From: a virus
Virus record (IMG/VR): IMGVR_UViG_3300032607_000093
Coordinates: 1-48,386 of that record
DNA length: 48,386 nucleotides
Reading direction: 5' to 3' (one strand)
This document shows positions 47,969 through 48,386 of the stretch, piece by piece. The position numbers and the translations under genes are program-made. The notes under the pieces were generated by a model. The model did no database searches and had not been told where the DNA came from. It saw only the letters and a list, made by a program, of their open reading frames with translations. Every line of letters starts with the position of its first letter. The stretch's first letter is position 1.

Positions 47969-48386
47969 TTAATCCAGTAGTGCGCACTCAGCCTTACGGC
48001 GTTTTAACAGTCCCGGCAGTACCTTACCGCCACCTTTAGTCCAGAGCATCAGTTGTTCTTTTGCGCCTTCCCAATCATTGGCATTGATTTTCCTCTTTAA
48101 CGTAGATGTTTGCAAGCGTCCAGTGCCCAAATTAAAAGCAAAATCCACGATGGCGTTGCACTTCTTTTCATCAGTGGCAAGAATGGGGCAGTTACGCAGA
48201 ACACCGGGCAGATACGTATGCTCAAGCTCAATCATCAAAAGGACGTGAGCCTCTTCCTGACTCATTGGCGGGTCTTGGAGCGTGACCCTTGTTCCATTGG
48301 CGTAGTAGGTGCTTCCAAAACCGATCGTGGCTACGTTAGCAGGGCAAAGATACGGCTTGGAGCGAAAGCCCTCAAACCGTTTACAC
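47969..48386 (-). CDS. GH24 phage lysozyme (endolysin), 5' end outside window
   Basis: The frame is open to the window edge. It reads KRFEGFRSKPYLCPANVATIGF in its first visible part, then 'GSTYY' and continues to 'MSQEEAHVLL' and a C-terminal 'NAIVDFAFNLGTGRLQTSTLKRKI'. The E-8aa-C-5aa-T arrangement (E of 'FEGF', C of 'LCP', T of 'ATIG') is the catalytic pattern of lambdoid R21-type lysozymes with Cys in the Asp position. 'AFNLGTG' is the usual substrate-helix motif. The Met at 48265 is internal, not the start. It cleaves peptidoglycan at lysis or entry. No holin is visible next to it. Confidence 0.9.
   Translation of the reverse strand, partial: CKRFEGFRSKPYLCPANVATIGFGSTYYANGTRVTLQDPPMSQEEAHVLLMIELEHTYLPGVLRNCPILATDEKKCNAIVDFAFNLGTGRLQTSTLKRKINANDWEGAKEQLMLWTKGGGKVLPGLLKRRKAECALLD

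Overview
This window is a stretch of a tailed double-stranded DNA bacteriophage genome (Caudoviricetes), most likely a short-tailed (podovirus-like) phage of an aquatic bacterium. The evidence is a large terminase, a very long portal protein, a scaffold-like protein, giant internal-virion-type proteins, a lysozyme, and a complete replication set in compact, overlapping genes. No integrase, ribosomal gene, tRNA or host-like metabolic operon is present. A phage protein carrying an RNA polymerase alpha-subunit C-terminal domain has an 'NLGRKSL' stretch, which I associate with Burkholderiales alpha subunits, so a betaproteobacterial host is a reasonable but unproven guess. Both ends cut through genes: the first codons of a probable major capsid gene at the left and a GH24 lysozyme lacking its first residues at the right. 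The genome is therefore longer than the window.

Layout. (1) 1-7315, minus strand: head and packaging module, transcribed leftward: small terminase, large terminase, portal, a small protein, a GroES-like co-chaperonin, scaffold, two structural proteins, then the start of the major capsid gene. (2) 7316-10788, the regulatory core: a G-rich divergent intergenic region with repeated TGTGTAATT boxes and a dense run of G-tracts; two 53-aa genes; two paralogous genes of about 200 aa, each with its own upstream module and terminator; a third copy of that module with no gene behind it; and an iteron-like cluster of TAGAAC/GTTCTA hexamers beside an AT-rich tract, which is the best origin candidate. (3) 10649-31966, plus strand: early/middle genes behind two near-identical sigma70-type promoters. 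These include a DUF3150-like protein, a MoxR-type AAA+ ATPase and a HExxH + VWA protein with two tiny membrane proteins; many small unknowns; a VRR-NUC nuclease; a DUF3310 protein; family A DNA polymerase; a run of nine genes coupled by 4-base ATGA overlaps that includes the alpha-CTD protein; a RecB/Cas4-like nuclease; an SNF2-type helicase; a possible ssDNA-binding protein; an HTH protein; and a primase-helicase. (4) 31963-48386, minus strand: virion module with a 2378-aa polyvalent protein, a 1321-aa Ala/Gln-rich protein, further structural proteins, a small cupin, a 707-aa tail protein and the lysozyme.

The plus-strand block supplies replication (primase-helicase, polymerase, helicase, nucleases, candidate ssDNA-binding protein) and probable host-takeover functions. 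The two minus-strand blocks are probably one late operon that continues through the part of the genome not shown. The plus-strand block and the virion operon converge at a shared TTAA where their stop codons overlap, with no terminator visible between them. The most unusual items are the free-standing alpha-CTD protein, the triplicated promoter/hairpin module, the recurrent CCCAC...GTGGG leader hairpin, the iteron cluster and the MoxR-VWA cassette.
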